Assembly: GCF_014287875.1 (NCBI RefSeq)
Contig: NZ_JACOPN010000007.1
Coordinates: 1-64,000, forward strand
DNA: 64,000 bases
Direction of reading: 5' to 3'
From: Flintibacter faecis
GTDB lineage: Bacteria > Bacillota > Clostridia > Oscillospirales > Oscillospiraceae
Shown here: positions 8,100 to 19,965 of the stretch, in pieces
How positions within the stretch are numbered: the first letter of the stretch is position 1
Layout of the letters: every line of letters begins with the position of its first letter
Translations under genes and position numbers: made by a program
The notes under the pieces: generated by a model
The model's database searches: none
Told to the model about the DNA's origin: nothing
The model's input: the letters and a program-made list of their open reading frames with translations, nothing else

Positions 8100-9266
8100 T
8101 TATTTCTTTTTTATGTGCTTGTCGAAAAAGCCCTTCAGACCGGACTCTTCCTCTGCCGCACCCACGGCCTCGCCCATGGCCGCGCCGAAGGCCCGCAGGG
8201 CCTCCTTCTGCTCGGCATTCAGGTTCACAGGCACCTTCACCTTCACGGTAACGTACTGGTCGCCCCGGCCACGGCCCTGGAGGGTGGGGATACCCTTGCC
8301 CTTCAGGCGGAAGGTGGTCCCGGGCTGGGTCCCGGCGGGCAGGTTCCACTTCACCTTGCCGTCAATGGTGGGGATTTCCAGTTCCGCGCCCATGGCCGCC
8401 TGGTAGAAGGACACCGTCTGCTCATACAGCACGGTACTCCCGTCCCGCTGGAAGATGGGGCTGGGCTTGATGCGGATGCCCACGATCAAATCGCCGGAGG
8501 GACCGCCGTTCTTACCCGCGTTGCCCTGGCCCCGGACGGAGATCGCCTGGCCCTCGTTGATGCCGGCGGGGATGTTCACCTCGATGCGGCGCTTCTTGCG
8601 TGTCACGCCCGCGCCGCCGCAGCTCTTGCAGGGGCTGTGGATGATCTTACCCGTGCCCCGGCACCGCTGGCAGGGGGCCGTGCTGGTAAAGGCAAAGCCG
8701 CCGCCGCCCCGCTGGATGCGTACCACACCGGCACCCCGGCAGTCGGGGCACACCTCCGCCGTGGTCCCGGGCTGACAGCCGGAGCCGTGGCAGTCCTGGC
8801 ACTCCTCCGTGCGGCTAAGCTCGATCTCCTTCTTGCAGCCAAAGGCGGCCTCCTCAAAGGAGATGGTCAGGTTGGCCCGCAGGCTCTCCCCCCGTTGGGG
8901 GGCATTGGCCCGCTGCTGGCCGCCGAAGCCGCCGCCGCCGAAGCCACCGCCGAAGAAGGACCCGAACAGGTCGCCCAGGTCGATGTCTCCCATATCGAAC
9001 CCACCGCCGCCATAGCCGCCGGCGCCAAAGTTGGGGTCCACCCCCGCATGGCCGAACTGGTCATACTTGGCCCGCTTGTCCTTGTCGGACAGGACCTCAT
9101 AGGCCTCGTTCACCTCTTTGAACTTGGCCTCGGCCTCCTTGTCCCCGGGGTTCATATCCGGGTGATATTTCTTGGCCAGCTTGCGGTAGGCCTTCTTTAA
9201 CTCCTCGTCCGTGGCCGTTTTGCTCACGCCCAGGACCTCATAAAAATCTCGTTTCTGTTCTGCCAT
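8100..9266 (-). CDS. dnaJ: Chaperone DnaJ (Hsp40)
   Basis: A 388-residue DnaJ co-chaperone that delivers substrates to DnaK and stimulates its ATPase. The J domain (residues 1-70) carries HPD in [10 protein letters not shown] Gly/Phe-rich linker follows, then four CxxCxGxG zinc motifs ([32 protein letters not shown]) and the two C-terminal substrate-binding domains. Last gene of hrcA-grpE-dnaK-dnaJ; the 192-base gap after dnaK holds no other gene. Heat-inducible through the CIRCE/HrcA site at the operon head. Confidence 0.97.
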   Translation of the reverse strand: MAEQKRDFYEVLGVSKTATDEELKKAYRKLAKKYHPDMNPGDKEAEAKFKEVNEAYEVLSDKDKRAKYDQFGHAGVDPNFGAGGYGGGGFDMGDIDLGDLFGSFFGGGFGGGGFGGQQRANAPQRGESLRANLTISFEEAAFGCKKEIELSRTEECQDCHGSGCQPGTTAEVCPDCRGAGVVRIQRGGGGFAFTSTAPCQRCRGTGKIIHSPCKSCGGAGVTRKKRRIEVNIPAGINEGQAISVRGQGNAGKNGGPSGDLIVGIRIKPSPIFQRDGSTVLYEQTVSFYQAAMGAELEIPTIDGKVKWNLPAGTQPGTTFRLKGKGIPTLQGRGRGDQYVTVKVKVPVNLNAEQKEALRAFGAAMGEAVGAAEEESGLKGFFDKHIKKK

Positions 9267-9458
9267 ATCTCTTCACCTTCTGTATCAGGAGGGACGAAAA
9301 CGGCGGACGCCTGTGCGTTCCCTCGCCGCGTTCCCCACGGCGGAGCGACCTTATGCGCCCGCCTGAACGCCCCGAGTGGGGCGGAAGGATACCTCCCGCC
9401 CCACCGAAGCAATATTGTTGTGTTCGGCGCTCCAGAGGGTCTTATTTCCTCCAGAGGC

Positions 9459-11315
<1,857 letters not shown>

Positions 11316-11416
11316 AATCAATTCCTCCAATATATGAAAAAGTGTGTGTTTACAAGGTTACTATTTTCAAATTCCCGTTTGCCTTTCAGCCGGACGGAAA
11401 AGTGATATCAAATTTA

Positions 11417-11971
11417 TCAGTTGGCCACTTTCACCATGGCGAAGCGGATGACCTTTTCGCCGCACTGAAAGCCCGTCTGGAACACCTCAGCCACCACGTT
11501 CTGGCCCAGGCTCTCGTCCTCCACATGCATCACCGCATTGTGATACTTGGGGTCGAAGGGCTGGCCCTGGGCGGGGATCTCGGTGATACCCAGCTTGGTC
11601 AAAACCTCTTTCAGCTGGTTCATGGTCATCTCCACGCCCTTTTTAAAGGCCTCGTCGGCGGTATCCTGCTTCAGGGCCCGCTCCAGATTGTCATAGACGG
11701 GGAGGAAGGCCCCGGCGGTGTCCGCCTTCACGTCGGTCCAAAGGGATTCCTTCTCTTTGGCGGTGCGCTTGCGGTAGTTGTCATACTCCGCAGCCAGGCG
11801 CAGGTATTTGTCCTCCTGCCCGGCCACCTGGTCCTTCAGCGACTCCAGCTCGCTCAGCAGCGGATCGACTGCCGTCTCCTCAGGCTCGGCTGCCACCTCC
11901 TGCTTGACGTCCTGCTCCTCCACTGCGGGCTCCTGCTGGGGCGTCTCGTTCTGCTTTTCCTTCTTGCTCAT
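11417..11971 (-). CDS. grpE: Nucleotide exchange factor GrpE
   Basis: A 184-residue GrpE, which releases ADP from DnaK. An acidic, Glu-rich N-terminal segment (residues 1-40) leads into a coiled coil (ESLKDQVAGQEDKYLRLAAE) and the C-terminal beta domain with the family signature GVEMTMNQLKEVLTKLG. It lies between hrcA (19 bases) and dnaK (101 bases) in the heat-shock operon. Confidence 0.96.
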   Translation of the reverse strand: MSKKEKQNETPQQEPAVEEQDVKQEVAAEPEETAVDPLLSELESLKDQVAGQEDKYLRLAAEYDNYRKRTAKEKESLWTDVKADTAGAFLPVYDNLERALKQDTADEAFKKGVEMTMNQLKEVLTKLGITEIPAQGQPFDPKYHNAVMHVEDESLGQNVVAEVFQTGFQCGEKVIRFAMVKVAN

Positions 11972-11990
11972 AGCTGTGCGCTCCTTTTAT

Positions 11991-13079
11991 CTAGTTCTCA
12001 TTGTCGTCCCGGCGCTCCGGCCCCAGCTCCTGCTGGACCTCCCCGGCGGGGAGCTCCCCCTTGCCGAACATCTTGGTCAGGCTCTCGGCAAAGTAGGACA
12101 GGCGGGCCGTCACCTTGGCGTAATCCATGCGGGTGGGACCCACCACGCCGATCACGCCCTTCATATTGTCCCCGATGTCATAGCTGGCCATCACCACGCT
12201 GGTGTCTTTCAGGGCCTCGCTGACATTTTCGGGACCAATGAGGATATCCATGTTCTTGCCCGTCATGGGCACCGGCAGCTTGGAGGCATCCTTCTCCTCG
12301 CTGAGATAGGTCATCAGGGGCTTGGCCTTGTCCAAGCTGTGATACTCCGGGTGCTCCAGCAGGTGGGTGATGCCGGCGGTGTGGACCATCTGGTTTCCCT
12401 GCTGGGCCAGCACCTCCTGGGCAAACTGTACCACGATGGAGATGAGGTCAAACGCGGCTGCCGCCGTCCGGGTCTCCATCTTGTCCAGGGTCTGCTCCAT
12501 CTCCTCCCGGGACACGCCCACAAAGGAGCTGTTCAGCACAGCGGACAGCAGCTGGATCTGGGTGTCAGACACCGGCTCGGCCACATGGACCAGCTTATTT
12601 TTCACCACGCTGTTGTCCGTCATGACCACGGCGATAAACGCCCGCTCCTCCACCACCAGCAGGTCATACCGCTTCACTGTCACCTGGTCTTTCACCGTGG
12701 CGGCAGTGAACACGGGGTAGTCGCTGATCTGGGAGAGGACTTTGCCCGCCCGGTCAATGACCCGGTCCAGCTCCTCCATCTTCACGTTCAGCGCCTGGTT
12801 GATCCGCTCGGTCTCCTGCAAGGTCAGCTGGTGGCGGTCCATCAGCTCGTTCACATACAGGCGATAGCCTGCAGCGGAGGGGATGCGTCCGGCGGAGGTG
12901 TGGGGCTGTTCCAGCAGCCCCAGCTCCGTCAGGTCGGCCATCTCATTTCGGATGGTGGCGGTGGACACATCCAGCCGGGCCTTCTCGGCCACGACCTTAG
13001 AGCCCACCGGCTCGGCGGTCTCGATATAGGTCTCTACAATGGCCTGCAATATTCGCTTTTTACGTTCTGTCAGTTCCAT
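11991..13079 (-). CDS. hrcA: Heat-inducible transcription repressor HrcA
   Basis: A 362-residue HrcA, the repressor that binds CIRCE and shuts off the dnaK operon. The N-terminal winged helix (about residues 1-80, LTERKKRILQAIVETYIETAEPVGSK) is followed by the GAF-like domain. The ATG at 13079 has AAAGGAA upstream and starts at the conserved MELT; an earlier in-frame start would lie next to the CIRCE site. First gene of the operon and under its own control. Confidence 0.96.
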   Translation of the reverse strand: MELTERKKRILQAIVETYIETAEPVGSKVVAEKARLDVSTATIRNEMADLTELGLLEQPHTSAGRIPSAAGYRLYVNELMDRHQLTLQETERINQALNVKMEELDRVIDRAGKVLSQISDYPVFTAATVKDQVTVKRYDLLVVEERAFIAVVMTDNSVVKNKLVHVAEPVSDTQIQLLSAVLNSSFVGVSREEMEQTLDKMETRTAAAAFDLISIVVQFAQEVLAQQGNQMVHTAGITHLLEHPEYHSLDKAKPLMTYLSEEKDASKLPVPMTGKNMDILIGPENVSEALKDTSVVMASYDIGDNMKGVIGVVGPTRMDYAKVTARLSYFAESLTKMFGKGELPAGEVQQELGPERRDDNEN

Positions 13080-13108
13080 TGCGCCGCCGTTCCTTTCGGT
13101 TTCGTTTC

Positions 13109-13135
13109 TTAGCACTCACTCTTCCCGAGTGCTAA
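13109..13135 (-). promoter_or_regulatory. CIRCE operator (HrcA site)
   Basis: A perfect TTAGCACTC-N9-GAGTGCTAA inverted repeat, identical to the consensus. It lies right at the predicted transcription start of the hrcA promoter, so bound HrcA would block initiation. Confidence 0.97.
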
Positions 13136-13139
13136 AGAT

Positions 13140-13168
13140 AATATACCCCCCGGGTGGGGAATTGTCAA
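13140..13168 (-). promoter_or_regulatory. Promoter of the hrcA-grpE-dnaK-dnaJ operon
   Basis: On the minus strand TTGACA (13168-13163), 17-base spacer, TATATT (13145-13140). It lies directly upstream of CIRCE. Confidence 0.85.
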
Positions 13169-13199
13169 TAGGGACTTTATGAATTTATTTTAAACAAAA

Positions 13200-13243
13200 C
13201 AATGCCGAGGCTTCCCTTGCAGAAAAGCTTCGGCATTGCTAAT
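13200..13243 (-). terminator. Terminator after the MATE gene
   Basis: On the minus strand AGCAATGCCGAAGC pairs with GCCTCGGCATTGTT and runs into T-rich sequence. It separates the MATE gene from the hrcA promoter. Confidence 0.75.
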
Positions 13244-13256
13244 TTTATATTCTGTT

Positions 13257-14657
13257 TCAGTCCAGTGCTTTTGCCAGCGGATGGACCGCCGTGACGTCTC
13301 TCACCCACTTGCCGGAGCGCAGTCTGCTGATGCCCATCGAACACTTGATGACCTGTTCCAGGGGGAAGGCCAGATACACCCACAGCACGGGCAGACGCAG
13401 CACCAGGCCGCAGATGGCGGCATAGGGGATGGCGCAGGTCCACAGGGGGCCGATGTCGATCAGGGTAGCCGCCCGCACGTCGCCGCCGCCCCGGAGCACG
13501 CCCACGATGTTCACGCTGTTGAAGTCTTTCAGCGTCATATACAGGGCCATCACGGTGATCATCATGGTGGCCACCGACTCCGCCCCCTCGGACAGGTGGA
13601 ACAGGGGGAATACCCACACCGGCGCAACAAACCGGGCAAACAGCCACAGCAGCACCCCCAGACAGGCTCCGCACAGGGCGGCCAGGGTGTTCAGCGTCAG
13701 GCCGGTGTTGTATACCTGGTCAGTCCGCCCCGCACCGATCTCCCGGCCGATGATGATGGCCGCGGTGGCGGCGATGCCAAAGGAGAACACCATGCAGATC
13801 TTCTCCACGTTGCCCGCAATGGTATAGGCGGCCAGTATCTCGGTGGAGCCCTCCATGTGACCCATCACCGTGGCGAACATAGAGGTGCCCAGTCCCCACA
13901 AGGTCTCGTTGCACACCACCGGGCCGCCATAGCGGACAAAGCGTTTGAGCATATCCAGGCCGGGCAGCAGCACCAGAGCGGGCTGCACCCGGAAGAATTT
14001 TGTCGTAAGCAGATGCACCACCACGATGACCAGTTCCGCACTTCTGGCGATGAGGGTGGCCAGCGCCGCACCGCGCACCCCCAAGGCGGGCGCGCCCAGA
14101 TTGCCGAAGATAAACACCCAGTTCAAGAAGGTGTTCAGCGTCATGGATACCATCAGAATATACAGACCCAGCTGAGGGCGCTCCATACTGCGATAGGCCG
14201 TGACATACATCATGGTCAGCGCCGAAAAGACATAGGACAGCCCGGCCAGCTTGCCGTATTGGGCGGCCAGCGCAATGACCTCCCCCTGGTTACCGAACAG
14301 GCTTAAAAAGGGGATGGGACACACCAGCAATATGCCGGCAAACAGGGCCGTGATGGAAACGGCGATCCAGATGGACACGCCCATCACCCGATTGATGGCG
14401 CCCATGTCCTGCTTGCCCCAATATTGGCTCAGCAAAACGGTGGCGCCGCTCTGTACGCCGAAGATAAACAGCTGCACCACATAGAGGGGGATGTTGGCCA
14501 GGGCCACCGCCGCCATGGGGGTCTCCCCCAGCATACCCACCATAAAAGTGTCCGCCATGCCCAGGGCGCTGGTGATCAAGTTTTGCAGCACAATGGGGGT
14601 GGCCAGGGCCACCACCTCTTTATAAAAACCAGGCCGCTGCTTCATATAAGAAAACAC
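13257..14657 (-). CDS. MATE family efflux transporter
   Basis: A 466-residue multidrug and toxic-compound extrusion transporter of the inner membrane, probably Na+ or H+ coupled. About twelve membrane segments form two MatE repeats (VVALATPIVLQNLITSALGMADTFMVG at the N-terminus; a second repeat from about residue 240). The substrate cannot be read from sequence. It lies 39 bases downstream of the cysteine desulfurase gene on the same strand and may be co-transcribed. Confidence 0.92.
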   Translation of the reverse strand: MFSYMKQRPGFYKEVVALATPIVLQNLITSALGMADTFMVGMLGETPMAAVALANIPLYVVQLFIFGVQSGATVLLSQYWGKQDMGAINRVMGVSIWIAVSITALFAGILLVCPIPFLSLFGNQGEVIALAAQYGKLAGLSYVFSALTMMYVTAYRSMERPQLGLYILMVSMTLNTFLNWVFIFGNLGAPALGVRGAALATLIARSAELVIVVVHLLTTKFFRVQPALVLLPGLDMLKRFVRYGGPVVCNETLWGLGTSMFATVMGHMEGSTEILAAYTIAGNVEKICMVFSFGIAATAAIIIGREIGAGRTDQVYNTGLTLNTLAALCGACLGVLLWLFARFVAPVWVFPLFHLSEGAESVATMMITVMALYMTLKDFNSVNIVGVLRGGGDVRAATLIDIGPLWTCAIPYAAICGLVLRLPVLWVYLAFPLEQVIKCSMGISRLRSGKWVRDVTAVHPLAKALD

Positions 14658-14696
14658 GGTCTCTCTCCTTCCTGTTAGGGCCTTTTGGGCCGCAAG

Positions 14697-15839
14697 TTAA
14701 GACATAGAGGGGAACAGCTGCGCCTGAGCCGCCTGCAGTCCCTCCACCAGGGCATCGATATCCTCCCGGGTGGTGTCATAGGAGAAGCTCAGCCGCAGGG
14801 CTCCGTCCTGCTCCTTTTTTGGGAGCTTCAGGGCGGCATACACATGGCTGGGCTTGCCCTTGTGACAGGCGGAGCCGGAGGAGATATACACCCCCCGGTC
14901 GCTTAAAAAGCGCACCACCACCTCGCTCTTATAGCCCACCAGGCTGATGGGCAAAATGTGGGGCGCGCCCCCCTCCACCAGCACCTTTCCCTGGGGGACG
15001 GCGCTCTTTAGCCGGTCCATGGCGTACTGCTTCAGGTCGGCCATGGCGGCCAGGTCCCGCTCCAGGGTGGCCCGTCCGGCGGTAACGGCGGCGGCCAGGG
15101 CGGCCAGCTGCCCCGTGGCCTCGGTGCCCGAGCGCAGACCGTTTTCCTGTCCGCCGCCCCGGATGAGGGGCGAAATTTTCAGGCCCTTCCGAATATACAT
15201 GGCCCCGATGCCCTTGGGGGCGTGGATCTTGTGGCCGCTGATGCTCAGCAGATCCACCCCCAGCTGTCTGGGGGTAAAGGGCACCTTTAAAAAGCCCTGC
15301 ACCCCGTCGCAGTGGAGCAGCGCCCCGCTGCCGGCCTCCTTCAGTACCCGGGCCGTCTCCGCCACCGGGAGAATGGTGCCCAGCTCGTTGTTCACCAGCA
15401 TCATGGACACCAGAATGGTGTCCGGCCGCAGGGCCTCCTTCACCTGCCGGGCGGTGATGTTCCCGCTCCGGTCGGGCTGGAGATAGGTCACCTCATAGCC
15501 CTCCCGCTCCAGGGCCCGGCAGGGCTCCAGCACCGCCGCATGCTCGATGGCGGTGGTGATGATGTGCTTTCCCTTCCGCTTGCCCAGCTCTGCGGCGGCC
15601 CGGATGGCCCAGTTGTCGCTCTCGGTGCCGCAGGAGGTAAAGACCACCTCCTCCGGCATACAGCCCAGTCCGGCGGCCACCTCCCCCCGCCACTGCTTCA
15701 CCTGCTCTGCCGCCCGGCTGCCCAGGGCGTGGCGGGCAGAGGGATTGCCCCACTCCTCCGTCATGGCCTTCACAGCCGCCTGAGCCGCCTCCGCCCGCAC
15801 AGGGGTGGTGGCCGCGTTGTCCAAATAATGTCCCGTCAT
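14697..15839 (-). CDS. Cysteine desulfurase (NifS/IscS type)
   Basis: A 380-residue PLP-dependent class V aminotransferase-fold enzyme that takes sulfur from cysteine for Fe-S clusters or thio-modified tRNA. YLDNAATTPV opens the protein, the PLP lysine is in SISGHKIHAPKG, and the reactive cysteine is in SSGSACHKG. The ATG at 15839 is preferred because AGGAG lies eight bases upstream and the conserved region starts at once; in-frame sequence further upstream lacks family similarity. No scaffold gene (iscU) is adjacent, so the sulfur acceptor is unknown. Confidence 0.93.
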   Translation of the reverse strand: MTGHYLDNAATTPVRAEAAQAAVKAMTEEWGNPSARHALGSRAAEQVKQWRGEVAAGLGCMPEEVVFTSCGTESDNWAIRAAAELGKRKGKHIITTAIEHAAVLEPCRALEREGYEVTYLQPDRSGNITARQVKEALRPDTILVSMMLVNNELGTILPVAETARVLKEAGSGALLHCDGVQGFLKVPFTPRQLGVDLLSISGHKIHAPKGIGAMYIRKGLKISPLIRGGGQENGLRSGTEATGQLAALAAAVTAGRATLERDLAAMADLKQYAMDRLKSAVPQGKVLVEGGAPHILPISLVGYKSEVVVRFLSDRGVYISSGSACHKGKPSHVYAALKLPKKEQDGALRLSFSYDTTREDIDALVEGLQAAQAQLFPSMS

Positions 15840-16007
15840 GTTCTTGTCTCCTGTATGAAAATCAAGGGCGGCCAAAGCCGCCCGTTTTTCCGATCGCGTT
15901 ATCATTCTATCTGCTGCCATCAGGAAAGTCAACGGCTCCCACAGGAAATTTTGCAGAAAAGAGCCCCAAATATGTCTTTCCTATTTCAAAAGCGGGAGCA
16001 TCTGTGC

Positions 16008-16013
16008 TATAAT
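16008..16013 (+). promoter_or_regulatory. Probable -10 element upstream of thiN
   Basis: TATAAT with a weak -35 (TTCAAA, 15985-15990) at 17 bases. A GC-rich hairpin (CCGCCG/CGGCGG, about 16038-16075) follows in the leader. Confidence 0.45.
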
Positions 16014-16111
16014 GATTTTGATTCGCTCCACCTCAAGCCGCCGAACCCGATATGATCCCCTTTCCCGGCGGCGGTGGATCAGAAAACGCAGTGAATTAAG
16101 GAAGGTCCGTT

Positions 16112-16795
16112 ATGGCAAATCAAGACCGTATCTGTTATGTAGTGGGGGCCATGTCTCTGTCCCTGTCCCTGCGCCCCTCCCCCGCCCCCGGGGACTATGT
16201 CATTGCCGCCGACCGGGGCTATGACTCCCTGATGGCCTATGGTGTCACCCCCGACCTGGTGGTGGGGGACTTCGACTCCCTGGGCTATACGCCCCAGCAC
16301 CCCAACGTCACCCAGCTCCCCGCCGAGAAGGATGACACCGACATGGTGTTCGCCCTGCGCCGGGGGCTGGAGCTGGGCTATCGCCGCTTCGTGCTGCTGG
16401 GCGGCCTGGGCGGCCGGCTGGAGCACACCCTGGGCAACCTCCAGCTGCTGGACTGGCTGAGCACCCAGGGGGCCGTGGGCTTTCTGGCCGGGGAGAAAAC
16501 CGTGGTCACCGCCCTGCGGGACAGCTCTCTCGCCTTTCCCCCCACCATGTCCGGCTATCTGTCCGTGCTGTGCAGCAGCGGCACCGCCCACGGGGTCACC
16601 CTGTCCAATTTGAAATACCCGCTCACGGGCTATGACATGACCAGCAGCTTCCCCATCGGCGTGAGCAACGAGTTTCTCCCCGACCGGCCCGCCGCCGTCT
16701 CCGTGAAGGACGGCTGCCTGCTGCTGATCTGGGAGGACAAGGGGGACTTCTATGTCCGTCTGCCCAAGCTCTGGGCCCGGGGCCAGGCGCTGTAA
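16112..16795 (+). CDS. thiN: Thiamine pyrophosphokinase
   Basis: A 227-residue thiamine diphosphokinase (ThiN), which makes the active cofactor from thiamine and ATP. The signature stretches ADRGYDSL, DLVVGDFDSLG, EKDDTDMVFAL and GGLGGRLEHTLGNL are all present, and the C-terminal beta domain is complete. Single gene preceded by AAGGT. No thiamine transport or TPP riboswitch is visible nearby. Confidence 0.93.
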   Translation: MANQDRICYVVGAMSLSLSLRPSPAPGDYVIAADRGYDSLMAYGVTPDLVVGDFDSLGYTPQHPNVTQLPAEKDDTDMVFALRRGLELGYRRFVLLGGLGGRLEHTLGNLQLLDWLSTQGAVGFLAGEKTVVTALRDSSLAFPPTMSGYLSVLCSSGTAHGVTLSNLKYPLTGYDMTSSFPIGVSNEFLPDRPAAVSVKDGCLLLIWEDKGDFYVRLPKLWARGQAL

Positions 16796-16829
16796 ATCAG
16801 AGGACGAATCCCTCAGTCATCGCCGTTGG

Positions 16830-16930
16830 CGATGCCAGCCCCCTTTCACAAGGGGGCCTAAAAGGCCGCATCATCAGCCCCCCTTGTCAAAGGGGGGAGG
16901 GCCGCGAAGCGGCGGGGGGATTCCGGTTGA
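16830..16930. repeat. Intergenic repeat of the AGCCCCCTT..AAGGGGG type
   Basis: GC-rich inverted segments (CCCCCTTTCACAAGGGGG, then CCCCCCTTGTCAAAGGGGGG and GGCCGCGAAGCGGC). Variants recur near 25980-26075 and 61050-61130. No coding potential; it fills the gap after thiN. Confidence 0.6.
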
Positions 16931-16945
16931 AAGAACAAAGCTCCT

Positions 16946-17014
16946 GTAGGGGCGGATATCATCCGCCCGCGACACCGGAACGCCAACAATCGGGCGGCTG
17001 ATAGCTGCCCCTAC
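16946..17014. repeat. Paired REP-like hairpins, copy 2
   Basis: Begins GTAGGGGCGGAT-ATCCGCCC and ends GGGCGGCTGATAGCTGCCCCTAC. Same arrangement as copy 1 at 6007, with GTAGGGGC at the outer ends. Confidence 0.7.
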
Positions 17015-17066
17015 ACCGGCTCTCGATGGCTTTCAGACCCCCAACTCAACAAAAGGAGACTTTCAT

Positions 17067-17810
17067 ATGGATCACAACGTAAAGGCCCTGGTGCTGGCCG
17101 CCGGCAAGGGCACCCGTCTACAGACCGAGGGCATTGACCTGCCCAAGGTCATGCGCCAGGCGGACGGCCACCCCCTGCTCTACTATGTGCTGCGGGGATT
17201 GTCCTTCCTCCCCCCGGAGGATATCATCCTGGTGGTGGGCTGGAAGAAGGAGAAGGTCCTATCCGCCTTTCCCCAGTACCCCCACGCCGTGCAGGAGACG
17301 TTAAACGGCACCGGTGGGGCCGTGCAGTACGCCGCCCCCCTGCTGGAGGGCTTCGACGGCCATCTCATCGTCTGCTGCGGCGATGCGCCCATGATGCGGC
17401 AGCAGACCTTCCAGTCCCTGGTGGACACCCATCTGAGTCAAGGCAACGCCTGCACCATGCTCTCCGCCCGCCTGGACGAGGGGGGCAGCTATGGTCGGGT
17501 GCTGCGGGAGCCGGACGGCTCCTTCCGCTGCATCGTAGAGGCCCGGGACTGCACCCCGGAGCAGGCCGCCGTCACCGAGGTGAACACCGGCACCTATGTC
17601 TTTCACGTCCCCGCCCTGCTGCGGGTGCTGGATCTGCTGAACAACAACAACGCCCAGGGGGAGCTCTACCTCACCGATGTCCCCGCTCTTTTAAAGACCC
17701 AGGGCCTGCGGGTGGGCCTGTGCGACACCTGCGCCCCCGATGAGATGTTGGGTGTGAACACGGTGGAGCAGCTCCGCCAGGTGGAGCTGCTGCTCCGTGC
17801 CCAGGGCTGA
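17067..17810 (+). CDS. Sugar-phosphate nucleotidyltransferase (GlmU-N-like)
   Basis: A 247-residue NTP transferase with the N-terminal signature LVLAAGKGTRLQTEGIDLPK and the EVNTGTYVF motif. This resembles the pyrophosphorylase half of GlmU, which makes UDP-GlcNAc, but the left-handed beta-helix acetyltransferase half is absent. The exact sugar is therefore uncertain. AAAGGAG precedes the ATG. It sits between repeat elements and gdpP. Confidence 0.85.
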   Translation: MDHNVKALVLAAGKGTRLQTEGIDLPKVMRQADGHPLLYYVLRGLSFLPPEDIILVVGWKKEKVLSAFPQYPHAVQETLNGTGGAVQYAAPLLEGFDGHLIVCCGDAPMMRQQTFQSLVDTHLSQGNACTMLSARLDEGGSYGRVLREPDGSFRCIVEARDCTPEQAAVTEVNTGTYVFHVPALLRVLDLLNNNNAQGELYLTDVPALLKTQGLRVGLCDTCAPDEMLGVNTVEQLRQVELLLRAQG

Positions 17811-17922
17811 CGGACTTGTTTTCCCCCGCCGCATCTGTTATAATGGCTTGTATTTTCCCCTTTTCTCCCCACGCGGGAGAGTGCTGCGGGCCCTGTCCCG
17901 CCTATGAAAGGAGACATTCCCA

Positions 17923-19905
17923 TTGAACCGGAAGCTTGCGCGGCTGTTTCAACCCAGCTTTCAGCTGTATTTCGTCTGTCTGGTCCTGTTTGCCCTGATC
18001 TCCGCCTTTTTCTCCATCCCCCTGGCTGTGGTCGAGCTGGCCGCGATTTTGGCCCTGGCCGTCTACAGCCGACAGCACACCAACCGCTGCCGGCGAGAGA
18101 TCGCCCGCTATCTGGAGAACGTCACCGGCACGGTGGACACCGCCACGAAAGATACCATGGCCAACTCCCCCCTGCCCATGATCATCTTCCGCCCGGAGAG
18201 CGACGACATCATCTGGACCAACGACCGCTTTCTCCAGCTCACCGGCGAGCGGGAGCACCTGTTCGATGCCAAGCTGTCCGCCCTCATCCCCGGCTTCGAC
18301 TCCCGGTGGCTCATGGAGGGCAAAACCGAGTGCCCCACCGAGGTGGAGTATGGCAGCCGCCGGTTTTTGGTCTTTGGCCATCTGGTGCGCACCGGGGGCC
18401 GCAGCGGCGGTTTTCTGGCCACCACCTATTGGGTGGATGTGACCGAGTTTTCTCTGATCCGGGAGCGGTATCAGGCCACCCGCCCCGTGGCCGCCGTGCT
18501 TCTGCTGGACAACTATGACGAGCTGATGAAGAACCTGACGGAGAACCAGCGCTCGGCTCTGGTGTCCGAGATCGACTCCCGCCTGGACGAGTGGGTGGCC
18601 GAATCGGGCGGTATGCTCCGCCGCTATCAGCGGGAGCGCTATCTCTTCATCTTCGATGAACAGTATCTGGCCAAATTTATCGAAAACAAGTTTGACATTC
18701 TGGATGCCATCCATCAGGTGGTCAACCCCAGCGGCATCAACGCCACATTGTCCATCGGCGTGGGCAAGGACGGGGAGACCTATCGGGAGCTGTTCCAGTT
18801 TGCCAACCTGTCCATCGACATGGCCCTGTCCCGGGGCGGCGACCAGGCCGTCATCCGCAACAAGTTTACTTTCGAGTTCTATGGCGGCCGCTCCAAGGAG
18901 ACGGAAAAGCGCACCAAGGTAAAAAGCCGGGTCATGGCCAACGCCCTGTCCGCTCTGGTGTCCGACTCCTCCCAGGTGTTCATCATGGGCCACCGCTCCC
19001 CGGACAACGACTGTCTCGGTGCGGCGGCGGGCGTGTGCGCCCTGTGCCGGAAAAACGGCGTTCCCGTCCACATCATCAAAGAGGCCGCGCCGCCCCCGGC
19101 CCAGGAGCTCATCGACCGGCTTTCTCCCCTGCCCGAGTATCAGGACTGCTTCCTCACTGCCCAGGAGGCCCTGCTCATCGCCGACTCCCGCTCCCTGACC
19201 GTGGTGGTGGACACCAACCGGCCCGATCAGGTCCAGGCGGCGGAGCTGCTGGAGTCCTGCAACCGGGTGGCCGTGATCGACCACCACCGCCGGGCCGCCA
19301 CCTACATTGAGGGGGCCGCCCTGAACTACCACGAGCCCTATGCCTCCTCCGCCTCTGAGATGGTCACGGAGCTGCTGCAATACATTGTGGAGCCCAACCA
19401 GATCCTGCGCTCCGAGGCCGAGGCCCTGCTGGCCGGCATCGTGCTGGACACCAAGAATTTCACCATGCGCACCGGTGGCCGCACCTTCGAGGCGGCGGCC
19501 TTCCTCCGCCGCTCCGGCGCAGACACCGCCGAGGTGAAAAAGCTCTATCAAAACGACCTGGCCGACACGGTGGCCAAATACGCCCTCATCCAGAACGCCC
19601 AGCTCTATCGGGACCACATCGCCCTGGCCGTCAGCCCCCAGCCGGTGAACCGCATCATCGCCGCCCAGGCCGCCGACGAGCTGCTGAACATCATGGGCAT
19701 CGACACCTCCTTTGTGGTCGCCCCCGACGGGGACAAGGTGAACCTGTCCGCCCGCTCCATGGGGGACACCAACGTTCAGGTCATCCTGGAAAAACTGGGC
19801 GGCGGCGGCAACGCCGCAGCGGCAGGGGGCCAGGTGTCCGGCCAAAGCGTGGATGAGGTGGCCCAGGCACTGAAAGAAGCCATCGATCAATACTTTGAAA
19901 AATAA
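17923..19905 (+). CDS. gdpP: Cyclic-di-AMP phosphodiesterase GdpP
   Basis: A 660-residue GdpP-type membrane enzyme that hydrolyses c-di-AMP, linking the second messenger to potassium and cell-wall balance. Two membrane segments lie at about residues 14-50, then a PAS-like region (80-175), a degenerate GGDEF domain (185-320), and DHH/DHHA1 with GHRSPDND (356-363) and DHH (453-455). The start is a TTG with AAGGAG nine bases upstream. rplI and dnaB follow, the order found in many Firmicutes. Confidence 0.95.
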   Translation: MNRKLARLFQPSFQLYFVCLVLFALISAFFSIPLAVVELAAILALAVYSRQHTNRCRREIARYLENVTGTVDTATKDTMANSPLPMIIFRPESDDIIWTNDRFLQLTGEREHLFDAKLSALIPGFDSRWLMEGKTECPTEVEYGSRRFLVFGHLVRTGGRSGGFLATTYWVDVTEFSLIRERYQATRPVAAVLLLDNYDELMKNLTENQRSALVSEIDSRLDEWVAESGGMLRRYQRERYLFIFDEQYLAKFIENKFDILDAIHQVVNPSGINATLSIGVGKDGETYRELFQFANLSIDMALSRGGDQAVIRNKFTFEFYGGRSKETEKRTKVKSRVMANALSALVSDSSQVFIMGHRSPDNDCLGAAAGVCALCRKNGVPVHIIKEAAPPPAQELIDRLSPLPEYQDCFLTAQEALLIADSRSLTVVVDTNRPDQVQAAELLESCNRVAVIDHHRRAATYIEGAALNYHEPYASSASEMVTELLQYIVEPNQILRSEAEALLAGIVLDTKNFTMRTGGRTFEAAAFLRRSGADTAEVKKLYQNDLADTVAKYALIQNAQLYRDHIALAVSPQPVNRIIAAQAADELLNIMGIDTSFVVAPDGDKVNLSARSMGDTNVQVILEKLGGGGNAAAAGGQVSGQSVDEVAQALKEAIDQYFEK

Positions 19906-19965
19906 ATTCGTGCCCCCCGCCCCTGCGGGGCGGGACGCACAAGACATCTACTGGAGGTTTTAACT